Positions 25,346 to 34,361 of a stretch of 64,000 nucleotides of DNA are shown here, one piece after another. This DNA is from Glaciimonas sp. PCH181. Lineage in GTDB: Bacteria; Pseudomonadota; Gammaproteobacteria; Burkholderiales; Burkholderiaceae_D. Where the stretch lies: positions 1,178,001-1,242,000 of the forward strand of contig NZ_PYFP01000001.1 in assembly GCF_003056055.1 (NCBI RefSeq), in the 5' to 3' direction. Each line of letters opens with the position of its first letter. Within the stretch, counting starts at the first letter, position 1. The notes beneath the pieces are model-generated. The model did no database searches. It was not told the DNA's origin and saw only the letters and a list, made by a program, of their open reading frames with translations. The position numbers and the translations under genes were made by a program.

Positions 25346-26803
25346 ATGAACCTGCGTGACGCGAACTTGTTCCATCAGCAATCCTATATCAACGGGCAAT
25401 GGTGCGATGCCGATAACCGTTCTACGCTTGCCGTCAACAATCCCGCAGATAACAACGCGCTGGGAAGCGTGCCGAATATGGGCGAGGCCGAAACACGTCG
25501 GGCCATCCACGCTGCCGACGCTGCTTTACCGGCATGGCGCGCGAAGACCGGCAAAGAACGCGGTGCAATTCTGCGTCGTTGGCACGATCTGATATTAGCC
25601 AACATCGACGATCTTGCAGAGATCATGACGCTAGAGCAAGGCAAACCCCTGTCGGAAGCACGCGGCGAAATCCAATACGCGCTGTCCTTCGTCGACTGGT
25701 TTTCTGAAGAAGCCAAGCGGGTCTATGGCGATGTATTGCCGCAAACGCGCAGCGATCAACGCCTGCTGGCGTTGCGTCAGCCAATTGGCGTCTGCGCGGC
25801 GATCACGGCATGGAATTTTCCATCAGCACTGGTGACGCGCAAAGTGTCGCCAGCACTTGCTGCTGGTTGTACCGTCGTCCTGAAACCCGCCGAATTAACG
25901 CCCTATTCTGCATTGGCCTTGGCTGAATTGGCCCATCGCGCTGGTTTTCCTGCTGGCGTCTTAAACATTGTCACGGGTAATCCCGTCGCTATAGGCAAAG
26001 AATTAACCTCCAGCAGCATAGTCAAAAAATTGACCTTTACCGGGTCGACGCCTACCGGCCGCCTATTGATGGCGCAATGCGCGTCGAACATCAAGAAACT
26101 ATCGCTGGAATTAGGCGGTAACGCGCCTTTCATCGTCTTTGAAGATGGCGATATTGATCAGGCGGTAGACGGCTTGATGATCTCTAAATTCCGCAATGCC
26201 GGGCAGACCTGCGTGTGCGCTAACCGCATTCTGGTACACGAAAGTATTGCCGAGGTATTTTCATCAAAGCTCAAGCTGAAGGTTGAAGCACTGAAGGTGG
26301 GCAATGGGATGACGCCCGATGTCGTGCAAGGACCGTTGATCAACCGCGCCGCCGTCGACAAAGTTGAACGACTGGTGGCCGATGCCATCGACAAGGGTGC
26401 AAAGCTGATCACAGGCGGCAGCACCCATCCGCTCGGCGGCTTGTTTTATACGCCAACGCTGTTAACCGGCATCACCGGCGCGATGGCAATCGCTCATGAA
26501 GAAATTTTTGGACCGGTCTTGGCAATCACGACATTTCGGGATGAAGAAGAGGCGATACGACAGGCAAACGACAGCCCGTCCGGTCTGGCGGCATATTTCT
26601 ATGCGGACAGCATGGAGCGCATCTGGCGTGTGATGGAAAAGCTCGAATACGGCATGGTCGGCGTCAATACCGGCATGATTTCAAACGAAGTCGGCCCCTT
26701 CGGCGGCATCAAGGAATCAGGCGTTGGACGCGAAGGATCACGCTACGGTATGGAAGAATTTATGGAGTTGAAGTATGTGTGTATGTCGGGCCGCATGCAG
26801 TAG
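25346..26803 (+). CDS. NAD(P)-dependent aldehyde dehydrogenase (succinate-semialdehyde DH family)
   Basis: A 485-residue aldehyde dehydrogenase of the GabD/SSADH group. The catalytic Cys is in NAGQTCVCANR and the general-base Glu in LELGGNAPFIVFEDGD. The cofactor-site Asn is in AITAWNFPSAL. GabD-type enzymes oxidise semialdehydes carrying a distal carboxylate (succinic, glutaric and similar) to dicarboxylates. In this operon it would convert an omega-aldehyde acid to a dicarboxylic acid that the adjacent CoA-transferase could activate. GGAGAAAAG precedes the ATG. Confidence 0.92.
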   Translation: MNLRDANLFHQQSYINGQWCDADNRSTLAVNNPADNNALGSVPNMGEAETRRAIHAADAALPAWRAKTGKERGAILRRWHDLILANIDDLAEIMTLEQGKPLSEARGEIQYALSFVDWFSEEAKRVYGDVLPQTRSDQRLLALRQPIGVCAAITAWNFPSALVTRKVSPALAAGCTVVLKPAELTPYSALALAELAHRAGFPAGVLNIVTGNPVAIGKELTSSSIVKKLTFTGSTPTGRLLMAQCASNIKKLSLELGGNAPFIVFEDGDIDQAVDGLMISKFRNAGQTCVCANRILVHESIAEVFSSKLKLKVEALKVGNGMTPDVVQGPLINRAAVDKVERLVADAIDKGAKLITGGSTHPLGGLFYTPTLLTGITGAMAIAHEEIFGPVLAITTFRDEEEAIRQANDSPSGLAAYFYADSMERIWRVMEKLEYGMVGVNTGMISNEVGPFGGIKESGVGREGSRYGMEEFMELKYVCMSGRMQ

Positions 26804-26862
26804 TGCGTGCGGTGACATTTTTTGATTTGAATGCATTTTAAAAAAGCTAACAGGAGACAAGA

Positions 26863-28062
26863 ATGTTGAGTAAATTTGGCAAAATAATCACGGGCAGCGC
26901 GGTAGCTGCAGCACTAATGATTGCGATGCCAGCGGTACAGGCGCAAACCATCAAGATCGGCTATAACAGCGACATGTCAGCCAGCGGTTCAGCCGAATTC
27001 GGACTATCCGCATTGTGGGGCGCAGAGCAGGCAGCCGATGAAATCAATCAGGCCGGTGGCTTGTTAGGCCGCAAAATCAGCATCGTCGCACGCGATGACG
27101 TGGCGCAACCGCCTAAGGCTATCCAGAACACCAACGAATTGCTCGATAACGAAAAAGTGATTGCGCTGATCGGGTCTGCCAATTCCGGCAATATGATGGC
27201 GTGGCTGCATTTGCCGCAGCAAAAGAAAATTCCGGTGATCTCACCGATTGCTACTGCAACCGACATCACCAAACGTTTTGAAAGTACCGGAGAAAACTAT
27301 ATCTTCCGTGTATCGATGATCGATCGTGACCAGATCGCGTTGATTGTTGCCTATGCAGTCAAGGCGACAAAGAACAAGAAAATCGCATTCATCGTTGACT
27401 CCACCGGTTATGGTCAACAAGGATTGAAGGATCTTAATCAGGTGCTGGCGTTACACGGTCTGAAACCTGCTGCTGAAGAAAAGTTTGGCGGCAAAGATAC
27501 TGACATGACATCGCAGCTAAGCAAGATCAAAGCCAGCGGTGCCGATACGCTGATCATCTATGGTCTGGCCGATGCCAATGCGTATGTGTTGCGCAGTATG
27601 GAAAAAATCAATTACTTCCCGATCACGCTGGGTTCATGGGCCAACGTCAACACCCCTGTGATTCAACTCGCCGGAGCGAAGCTGGCTGAAAAGTTGATCT
27701 TCACTGCATCAACCACTGAAACCAGCACACCAAAAGCCAAAGAACTGAATGCTGCGCTGTTGAAAAAACATCCGAAGATGACGGCATTCGTGACTGCCGC
27801 ACAATCTTATGATGCGGTTAAATTGCTGGCAGCAGCCATCAAGCAAGCGGGTTCAACCGATGGCGATAAAGTCCAGAAGGCACTGGAGAATCTGGGCACT
27901 ACTGACGGCGTCGTCAAAACCTATCAAAAGCCGTTTTCGAAGACTAACCATGAAGCTCTGTCCGTCAGCGATTTCCATTTCGCACAATGGAAAAGCGGCC
28001 GCATCGTCAACTATGAAGATAGCGTGACCAAGGCAATCACCCCAGCGGATTTGTTGAAGTAA
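26863..28062 (+). CDS. Branched-chain amino acid-type ABC substrate-binding protein (LivK-like)
   Basis: A 399-residue periplasmic binding protein with a signal peptide (AAALMIAMPAVQAQ), then TIKIGYNSDMSASGSAEFGLSALWGAEQA. This is the type-I Peripla_BP_6 fold used by Liv-type and aromatic/aliphatic carboxylate importers. AGGAGACAAG precedes the ATG. As it sits inside a catabolic operon, its ligand is likely the pathway substrate rather than leucine. About 130 bases separate it from the permease gene, with no clear terminator. Confidence 0.9.
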   Translation: MLSKFGKIITGSAVAAALMIAMPAVQAQTIKIGYNSDMSASGSAEFGLSALWGAEQAADEINQAGGLLGRKISIVARDDVAQPPKAIQNTNELLDNEKVIALIGSANSGNMMAWLHLPQQKKIPVISPIATATDITKRFESTGENYIFRVSMIDRDQIALIVAYAVKATKNKKIAFIVDSTGYGQQGLKDLNQVLALHGLKPAAEEKFGGKDTDMTSQLSKIKASGADTLIIYGLADANAYVLRSMEKINYFPITLGSWANVNTPVIQLAGAKLAEKLIFTASTTETSTPKAKELNAALLKKHPKMTAFVTAAQSYDAVKLLAAAIKQAGSTDGDKVQKALENLGTTDGVVKTYQKPFSKTNHEALSVSDFHFAQWKSGRIVNYEDSVTKAITPADLLK

Positions 28063-28195
28063 ATTCAGAACTGATGGCCGACCAACGTGGTCGGCCGTAT
28101 CGAACACCGCCCAGTTTAGTTAAGTCATTCATGCTTTCATCAATGAAGGCATGGCTTAGCGGGCGGGCAGCATTTTTACCGAGTTGGAGTACAAC

Positions 28196-29116
28196 ATGAC
28201 AGAAGCATTGCTTCAGGCGCTGATCAGCGGACTTGCGCTGGGCGGGGCCTACGCGCTGGTGGCGCTGGGATTCAGCATTACCTTCACCACTACCAAGACC
28301 CTCAATTTCTCGCACGGTGATTTTGTTTCAGCGGGGTCCTTCATCGGCCTGTCTGTGATGCTGCTGCTGACCGGTGCGCCTTTACGGGGCAGCATCGAAG
28401 CGCTGGTCGTCCACGGCAACGAACAATTGATCGCTGTATTTATCGCCATCGCCGTAATGGGCGTGCTCGGCATCGTGCTTTACCTCACCGCAGTTCGTCC
28501 TTTTGCCGGTAAGCCGGGCATGGCGTGGGTGATGAGCACGATTGGTTTCGGCATCATCTTACAAAGTCTGGGTCTGGCAATCTGGGGCCCTGCACCAATG
28601 AAAGTACCAGCACCTTTTGGTGAAGGGGTGATTCGCTTCTTCGGCGTAGGTTTCAGATCGCAAGAGCTATTGCTGATCTGCGTCACGTTAGTCGTCATGG
28701 GCATCTTTGACTGGGTCATGCGCAAAACATTGATCGGTAAAGCGATGCGCGCAGTGGCGCATGACCGTAATGTCGCAGCGCTGATGGGGATCAATGTGAA
28801 CGCGATTATGTTGGGCGCATTTTTCGTCAGCTCCGGACTGGCTGGCCTCAGCGGTTATCTACTCGCGCCTATCGCTTCCGCATCGCTGTTTATGGGTCTC
28901 GGCATCGCGCTTAAAGGTTTTTCCGGTGCGATGATCGGCGGACTTACCAATCCACGCGGCTGCGTTATTGGCGGTTTTGTCCTCGGCATTCTTGAATCCA
29001 TGATTAATCTTTGGCAAGCCCAATGGCGCGAGATCGTTGTCTTCATGCTGGTTATTCTGGTCCTTGCCTTTAAACCGAACGGGTTATTCGGCAAAAAAAT
29101 GGTAGAAAAAGTATGA
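28196..29116 (+). CDS. Branched-chain amino acid-type ABC permease (LivH-like)
   Basis: A 306-residue integral membrane protein with about eight hydrophobic helices. It begins EALLQALISGLALGGAYALVALGFSITFTTTKTLNFSHGD, the LivH signature. The loop MRAVAHDRNVAALMGINVN is the EAA-like coupling region. GGAG lies six bases before the ATG at 28196. Its stop overlaps ATG 29113 (ATGA), the natural start of the LivM-LivG fusion gene. Confidence 0.9.
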   Translation: MTEALLQALISGLALGGAYALVALGFSITFTTTKTLNFSHGDFVSAGSFIGLSVMLLLTGAPLRGSIEALVVHGNEQLIAVFIAIAVMGVLGIVLYLTAVRPFAGKPGMAWVMSTIGFGIILQSLGLAIWGPAPMKVPAPFGEGVIRFFGVGFRSQELLLICVTLVVMGIFDWVMRKTLIGKAMRAVAHDRNVAALMGINVNAIMLGAFFVSSGLAGLSGYLLAPIASASLFMGLGIALKGFSGAMIGGLTNPRGCVIGGFVLGILESMINLWQAQWREIVVFMLVILVLAFKPNGLFGKKMVEKV

Positions 29117-30991
29117 GTACAGGTATGGGAAATAAAACACAGAAAATGCTCGCGGCTGGCGTCAATTCCGCAGCCACCAGGTCAGCAAACTCAGCCACAA
29201 ATAAACGTCCGTTTTTTTTCTGTTCACGTGATCGGTGTGATTGTCATTGGCCTGATCGCCGCCGTTCTGGCGGGCATCGCGGGCAACGACTATTACCTGC
29301 GTATTTTGTTCATGATCTGCGTCTATTTCATGTGCGCGACGGGTATGAATGTGTTGGTCGGTTATGCCGGACAAAAATCCCTCGGACAAGCAGGACTTTT
29401 TGCTGCTGGTGCTTATACCGCTGCGTTATTAACCGTCAACTTTAACTGGTCGCCGTGGCTTGCCATGATCGCTGCTGGCGTGGTCGCCGGTTTGTGCGGC
29501 GTTTTAGTCGCGCTTCCCTCATTGCGGGTCAAAGGGCCGTATCTGGCGATGGTTACTCTCGCCTTCGGCACGTTGATTGAAAAGATTGTCACTGAATGGG
29601 ACGTTTTGTTCGGTGGTGCTGCAGGCATTTACGGCATCAAACCGCTGAGTATCGGCGCGGCGCCCATGACCAATGTGCAGTGGGTATGGTTCGGTATCGT
29701 GCTGTGCGCGGCAACACATCTTTTGTTGCGCAACTTCCTCAACGGTCGTTTTGGTCGTGCACTGCTGTCATTGCAGGCAGATGAAATCGCCGCTGCTTCG
29801 GTCGGCATCAGAGTTTATCCCGCTAAGGTGCTGGCATTCGTCATCGCTGCGGTGACTTGCGGTATCGCTGGCGCGATGGTCGCGCAGCAAAATCAGTACA
29901 TCAATTCCGATTTTATTAATTTTAATCTCTCCATTTTTATCCTGTTGCTGGTCTTGTTTGGTGGCGCAGGATCAATGCTGGGACCCTTGCTGGGCGCGAT
30001 TCTGTTGACGGTCATCGACGCGCTTCTCTCCAAATGGCCATCTGCCCAACACTTTGTATACGGTGCGCTGCTGCTGTTCGCCCTGTATGCCATGCCGAAC
30101 GGCGTCGCAGGTCTGTTCGCCCCGTTGCTGCGTCGAATGCAAAAAAATCCCGACATTGCAGACGCTGGCGGTATGAGCGCCACGGGCGGAGTTTCGCTAC
30201 TGAACACAGCCACACAGTCAGGCGTGCTGCTGTCCGTCGAAGGCATATGTAAATCATACGGCGGCGTTAGCCCGGCGCAGGATGTCTCGTTTGAACTGCA
30301 AGGTGGTCATATCCATGCGCTGATCGGGCCAAACGGCGCGGGTAAAAGTACGATGATCAACATGCTGACCGGTATCGTTGTACCTGACCAAGGTCAGATA
30401 CGCTTTCTGGGCAAGCCGATTGGTGGCAACCGGGTCGACGCCATCTGCGCCGCCGGGATGGGTCGAACCTTTCAGAATTTGCGCCTGTTCCGTGATTTGT
30501 CTGTGCTAGACAATGTGCTGACGGGTCGCCATAGCAGGATGAAAAATGGCTTTTGGTCGTCCTTGCTGACGATGCCCGGTGCGCGTGCTGAAGAAGCTGC
30601 CGCGCGGACCCATGCGTTAGCCATTCTCGATTTTGTCGGGCTTGCGCCGCACGCCCATCTACCGGCTGGCAGTCTGCCTTACGGTCTGGAACGTCGCGTC
30701 GAACTGGCCCGTGCGCTGGCAACGCGGCCTGCGCTGATGTTGCTGGATGAGCCTGCCGCCGGCCTTAACCCACAAGAAACCGCCGAACTTGGTCAGTTGC
30801 TGCTGCGGGTGCGCGATCTGGGCATTACGATCTTGATGGTCGAGCATCACATGGACTTAGTAATGAGCATTTCCGATCATGTCATCGTGTTGGACTACGG
30901 CATTAAAATCGCCCAGGGGCGTCCTGAGGAAATACAAAAAAATCCTCGCGTGATTGAAGCGTATCTCGGTGCAGAGGCAGATGATGAGTAA
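29113..30991 (+). pseudogene. LivM-LivG fusion (permease/ATPase) with an apparent +1 frameshift in a T8 tract
   Basis: From 29228 an uninterrupted frame of 587 codons encodes a LivM permease (about the first 310 residues; GYAGQKSLGQAGLFAAGAY, LRVKGPYLAMVTLAFG) fused to a LivG ATPase. The ATPase has Walker A GPNGAGKST, signature-region LPYGLERRVELARAL and Walker B LMLLDEPAAGLNP. The natural start, ATG 29113, overlaps the livH stop but reads into another frame. The frames would join (KRPFFSVHVIGVIVIG) if the eight T at 29212-29219 were seven. No Shine-Dalgarno precedes the GTG at 29228. So this is a sequencing error, a phase-variable tract or slippage; otherwise the protein starts short. All core domains are intact, so function is likely. 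Confidence 0.75.
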
Positions 30992-31715
30992 TCCTGATAT
31001 CCCAATATTGACACTGCAAAACGTGTCTATCTCCTACGGTGCAATCGAAGCAACGCGCAATGTTTCTATCGATGTCAGAGCTGGCGAAATCGTTACCATC
31101 ATTGGCGCAAACGGCGCTGGAAAAAGTAGCCTTCTCAAAAGCATCGCAGGATTAGAGCCAGTGAAATCGGGCAAAATTTTTATCGATGGCAACGATATCA
31201 GTAACCTGCCCGCCCATAAACGTCTAAAGCTAGGCGTAACGTTATCGCCTGAAGGTCGCGGCGTGTTTCCCGATCAGAGCGTGCGTGACAACCTGCTACT
31301 TGGCGCTTATACCCTGAAAGGTTCTGCGGCTGATCGTGACGAGGCGATGGAATACGGCTACACGCTGTTTCCCCGTTTGCGCGAAAGACAACATCAGTTA
31401 GCAGGCACGATGTCCGGCGGCGAGCAGCAAATGCTGGCGATGGCACGAGCGCTGATGAGCAAGCCGCGATTGCTACTGCTGGACGAGCCATCGTTAGGTC
31501 TGGCACCGCTGATTATCAAAGACATTTTCAAGAGTATTCGCCTGTTGCGCGAACGCGGCCTGACGATACTGCTGGTGGAGCAAATGGCGAATCAAGCGCT
31601 GGCAGTAGCCGATCGTGCCTATGTACTTGAGACTGGCAGTATTACTTTGCAGGGCAGCGGACAAGAGCTACTCAATAATCCACAGATACGCGCATCTTAT
31701 CTAGGCGCACATTAA
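30984..31715 (+). CDS. Branched-chain amino acid-type ABC ATPase (LivF-like)
   Basis: A 243-residue ATPase. Walker A is GANGAGKSS, the signature MSGGEQQMLAMARAL, Walker B LLLLDEPSLGLAP and the H-loop LLVEQ, all as in LivF. The start at 30984 lies inside the last codons of the LivM-LivG gene with AGAGG upstream; an ATG at 30981 is the alternative. It pairs with the fused LivG domain to energise the importer. Confidence 0.92.
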   Translation: MSNPDIPILTLQNVSISYGAIEATRNVSIDVRAGEIVTIIGANGAGKSSLLKSIAGLEPVKSGKIFIDGNDISNLPAHKRLKLGVTLSPEGRGVFPDQSVRDNLLLGAYTLKGSAADRDEAMEYGYTLFPRLRERQHQLAGTMSGGEQQMLAMARALMSKPRLLLLDEPSLGLAPLIIKDIFKSIRLLRERGLTILLVEQMANQALAVADRAYVLETGSITLQGSGQELLNNPQIRASYLGAH

Positions 31716-31748
31716 TTCAACAGCACTACGTCGAACCGGAATGCAAAG

Positions 31749-33401
31749 ATGAGTAACAAAGCTAATACCACAGCGAATGCACCAACAGGCGAACGTTTCG
31801 ATTACGTCATCGTGGGTGCCGGTGCAGCCGGTGCCATTCTCGCTAATCGCTTGTCAGAAAACGGCAAGTTCAGCGTTTGCCTGCTGGAATCTGGACCTAC
31901 CGACTGGCATCCGTTCCTGCATATCCCCGCTGGATTTATCAAAACACTGTTCAATCCCGCGTTCACATGGCCGTTCGAGACGGAAGCCTCGGAGATGACC
32001 AACGGACGGCGTATTCCCGTACCGCAAGGCCGGACGTTGGGAGGCTCAACCTCGATCAATGGCCTGGTCTACAATCGCGGGCAACATGCGGACTACGACG
32101 GCTGGGAAGCGTTAGGCAATAAGGGATGGAGTTTTGCCGACGTCCTGCCCTACTTCAAACGTTCTGAATTACGCACAGGTGGTGACGATCTTTACCGTGG
32201 ACGTGGCGGCGAACTGCCGGTCTCGGATATCGACTGGATTCATCCATTGTGCGAAGCCTTTATTGCCGGTGCCGAGGGCATAGGAATTCCGCGCAATCCG
32301 GATTACAACGGTGCAACGCAAGAAGGCGTCGGCTATTTCCAACGCACCATCAGTCGCGGCTGGCGCATGAGCACGTCGAATACGTTTTTGCGTGCAGCAA
32401 AGCAACGGAAGAATTTATCAGTCCGCACCAACGCACAGGCGACCCGCGTTCTGTTCGACGGCAAACGGGCTATCGGGGTCGAGTACGCGATTAAGCGCGA
32501 TATCAATAGCAAGCGCAACGTGCTGGCGAACAAGGAAGTGATTTTGTGTTGCGGTGCGATCAATACGCCAAGGTTGTTGCAGCTATCGGGCGTGGGCGCG
32601 GCGACGCATTTGCAACAGCTTGGGATTCCTTTAGTCCATCATTTACCCGGAGTTGGCGAACATTTAAGCGACCACTATTCCGTTCGACTAGTAGCGCGGG
32701 TGAATTGCAGCACCATGAACGAACTGGTCACCGGAGTGAATCTGGGCATGCAGATAGCACGGTGGACATTCAAGCGCCCGAGCATTATGGCGCTGAGTCC
32801 GTCTCTGGTGCATTATTTCTGGAAATCGCGGCCAGAACTCGCCTCGGCAGATTTGCAAGGTGTCTTTGCCCCAGCCAGTTACCGCGAAGGCTACGTCGGC
32901 ATGCTAGATTCATTTCCTGGCATTACCGCAGGCGTCTGGCAACATCGGCCAGAAAGTCTCGGCTATGTCCGCATCAAGTCAGCGCAACCATTTGAAGATC
33001 CGGTTATTCAACCGAACTATCTCACGCATGAAAATGATCGCCGCGTGTTAATTGATGGTATTCGTCTTGCGCGTAAATTACTGCAAACAGCCGAACTGAA
33101 GCAATTTGTCGAGAACGAAACCTTGCCGGGTGCAGCCTTAACCAGCGATGACGAATTGCTCGACTTCGCCAGACGTTTTGGGGTGTCGTCTTATCATCTG
33201 AATGGCACCGCGCATATGGGGCCGCAGTCCGATCCGCTGGCGGTGGTTGATGATCAGTTACGCGTGCATGGTCTGCAAAGTCTTCGTATCGCCGATTCTT
33301 CAGTGATGCCGAAAATGCCTTCTGCGAATATCTGCGCTGCCACGATGATGATTGGTGAAAAAGCCTCTGATTTGATCTTGCAAAAGACAATCGGCGCTTG
33401 A
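31749..33401 (+). CDS. GMC family FAD-dependent alcohol oxidoreductase (choline dehydrogenase-like)
   Basis: A 550-residue flavoprotein. The FAD dinucleotide site is FDYVIVGAGAAGAILANRLSE, then GRTLGGSTSINGLVYNRG (GMC signature 1), an internal IVG/LCCGAINTPRLLQLSGVG (signature 2), and the C-terminal catalytic region YHLNGTAHMG and PSANICAATMMIGEKASDLI. It oxidises a primary alcohol to the aldehyde, passing electrons to quinone. There is no signal peptide, so it acts in the cytoplasm or on the inner face of the membrane. It ends the catabolic operon and probably performs its first oxidation, feeding the aldehyde dehydrogenase. Confidence 0.9.
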   Translation: MSNKANTTANAPTGERFDYVIVGAGAAGAILANRLSENGKFSVCLLESGPTDWHPFLHIPAGFIKTLFNPAFTWPFETEASEMTNGRRIPVPQGRTLGGSTSINGLVYNRGQHADYDGWEALGNKGWSFADVLPYFKRSELRTGGDDLYRGRGGELPVSDIDWIHPLCEAFIAGAEGIGIPRNPDYNGATQEGVGYFQRTISRGWRMSTSNTFLRAAKQRKNLSVRTNAQATRVLFDGKRAIGVEYAIKRDINSKRNVLANKEVILCCGAINTPRLLQLSGVGAATHLQQLGIPLVHHLPGVGEHLSDHYSVRLVARVNCSTMNELVTGVNLGMQIARWTFKRPSIMALSPSLVHYFWKSRPELASADLQGVFAPASYREGYVGMLDSFPGITAGVWQHRPESLGYVRIKSAQPFEDPVIQPNYLTHENDRRVLIDGIRLARKLLQTAELKQFVENETLPGAALTSDDELLDFARRFGVSSYHLNGTAHMGPQSDPLAVVDDQLRVHGLQSLRIADSSVMPKMPSANICAATMMIGEKASDLILQKTIGA

Positions 33402-33447
33402 ATTTAATCTGAGTGTGGTTTTATGCCACCGGTCAGCGGGTGCGTAT

Positions 33448-33495
33448 AGCGTGCCGTCCTGTCGGAGCGAGATGTTTTCTCATCGACGGCACGCT
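33448..33495 (+). terminator. Hairpin after the catabolic operon
   Basis: AGCGTGCCGTC (33448-33458) and GACGGCACGCT (33485-33495) form a perfect 11-bp stem with a 26-base loop, followed by GACATTTTTATC. It is a probable terminator of the GMC transcript, although the loop is long. Confidence 0.55.
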
Positions 33496-33833
33496 GACAT
33501 TTTTATCTCCACCAGTGCACGCATAGTCGTACTGGGATAACGTCATTTTCACCTCTCCCCATCAAACGCCCCAGGCCACATTTGGCGCGTCGCCAACAAT
33601 CTGGCGTCTGACTTGCGACATTCGATCGCGTCTCTCGATTCTCTATAGCATATCGATTTGACATCATTAATCGCTCACCCCGATCCTCAATGACGATACT
33701 CTGCAACCGTTACTGACCTTCCAAAACGTTTTATTTGGTCCCGTAGTATCCATCGCCTCACCAATACCCGATGGCAACGTTAGAATTGAAAGCGGCCGAT
33801 GCCATTGCACAAACTTTGGCGAAGGCTTGAATT
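33496..33833. other. Intergenic region without a recognisable gene
   Basis: About 340 bases between the operon terminator and a cytochrome c fragment. Short open frames on both strands show no family motif or ribosome-binding site. It is probably decayed sequence belonging to the lost 5' part of the cytochrome gene or its former neighbour. Confidence 0.35.
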
Positions 33834-34223
33834 ATGCATCGTCAACAGTCACCATCTTGCCCGCTGCCTTTATTGCGTACGACATCCCTAAAAGTGAACA
33901 AACAAGGGGCGATTCTGTATGGGGTTGAACGCAAGGTCGGCGATGAGGACGTGTTGATGCCGCGCTTCGATAGCCTGTCGTATGTCAATCCGCTGACGAA
34001 TGAACAGATCGCGAAGATTTCCAATTACGTGCTGGAGCAATACGGCAGTCCCGGCGTTCAGGTAACGCCGCAGGACGTAGCGGTCGCACGCGATGGCGGC
34101 CCCAAGCCACTGCTGGCGCGGATGCAACCTTATATTATTCCGCTCATAGGCTTGTTCGCCCTCATCATTTTGCTACTGCTGGGAGTGATCATTCAACGCA
34201 GACGCTATAAAAATAAAGGGTAG
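33834..34223 (+). pseudogene. C-terminal remnant of a cytochrome c subunit
   Basis: A 129-codon frame whose body matches the end of triheme alcohol/gluconate-dehydrogenase cytochrome subunits. It carries GAILYGVERKVGDEDVLMPRF, then VNPLTNEQIAKISNYVLEQYG, an ARMQPYI linker and a C-terminal transmembrane helix (IIPLIGLFALIILLLLGVIIQRRR). No CxxCH site remains, and the first 30 residues are not of the family, so the N-terminal haem domains are lost. It lies just downstream of the GMC oxidoreductase, as expected if a GMC/cytochrome enzyme was once encoded here. Confidence 0.75.
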
Positions 34224-34261
34224 TCAGACATCTTTCTGACAAATACATCCTCAGGGTGAGA

Positions 34262-34290
34262 GAGCCGGGCAGATATAAAATGCCCGGCTT
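34262..34290. terminator. GC-rich hairpin between cytochrome remnant and LysR
   Basis: AGCCGGGCA and TGCCCGGCT form a perfect 9-bp stem around GATATAAAA. It stands between two convergent transcription units and can terminate either; the T-run is weak. Confidence 0.5.
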
Positions 34291-34361
34291 AACGATGCCC
34301 AGAGGAATTTCGCCGCAGCGGCCCGCACCGGATGGCATGATGATAATTGGGCCGCAGAGGC

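Noticed and set aside
33503..33706. 67-codon minus-strand frame after the GMC gene
   Set aside because: No ribosome-binding site, no hydrophobic or conserved pattern, and it overlaps decayed sequence next to a pseudogene.
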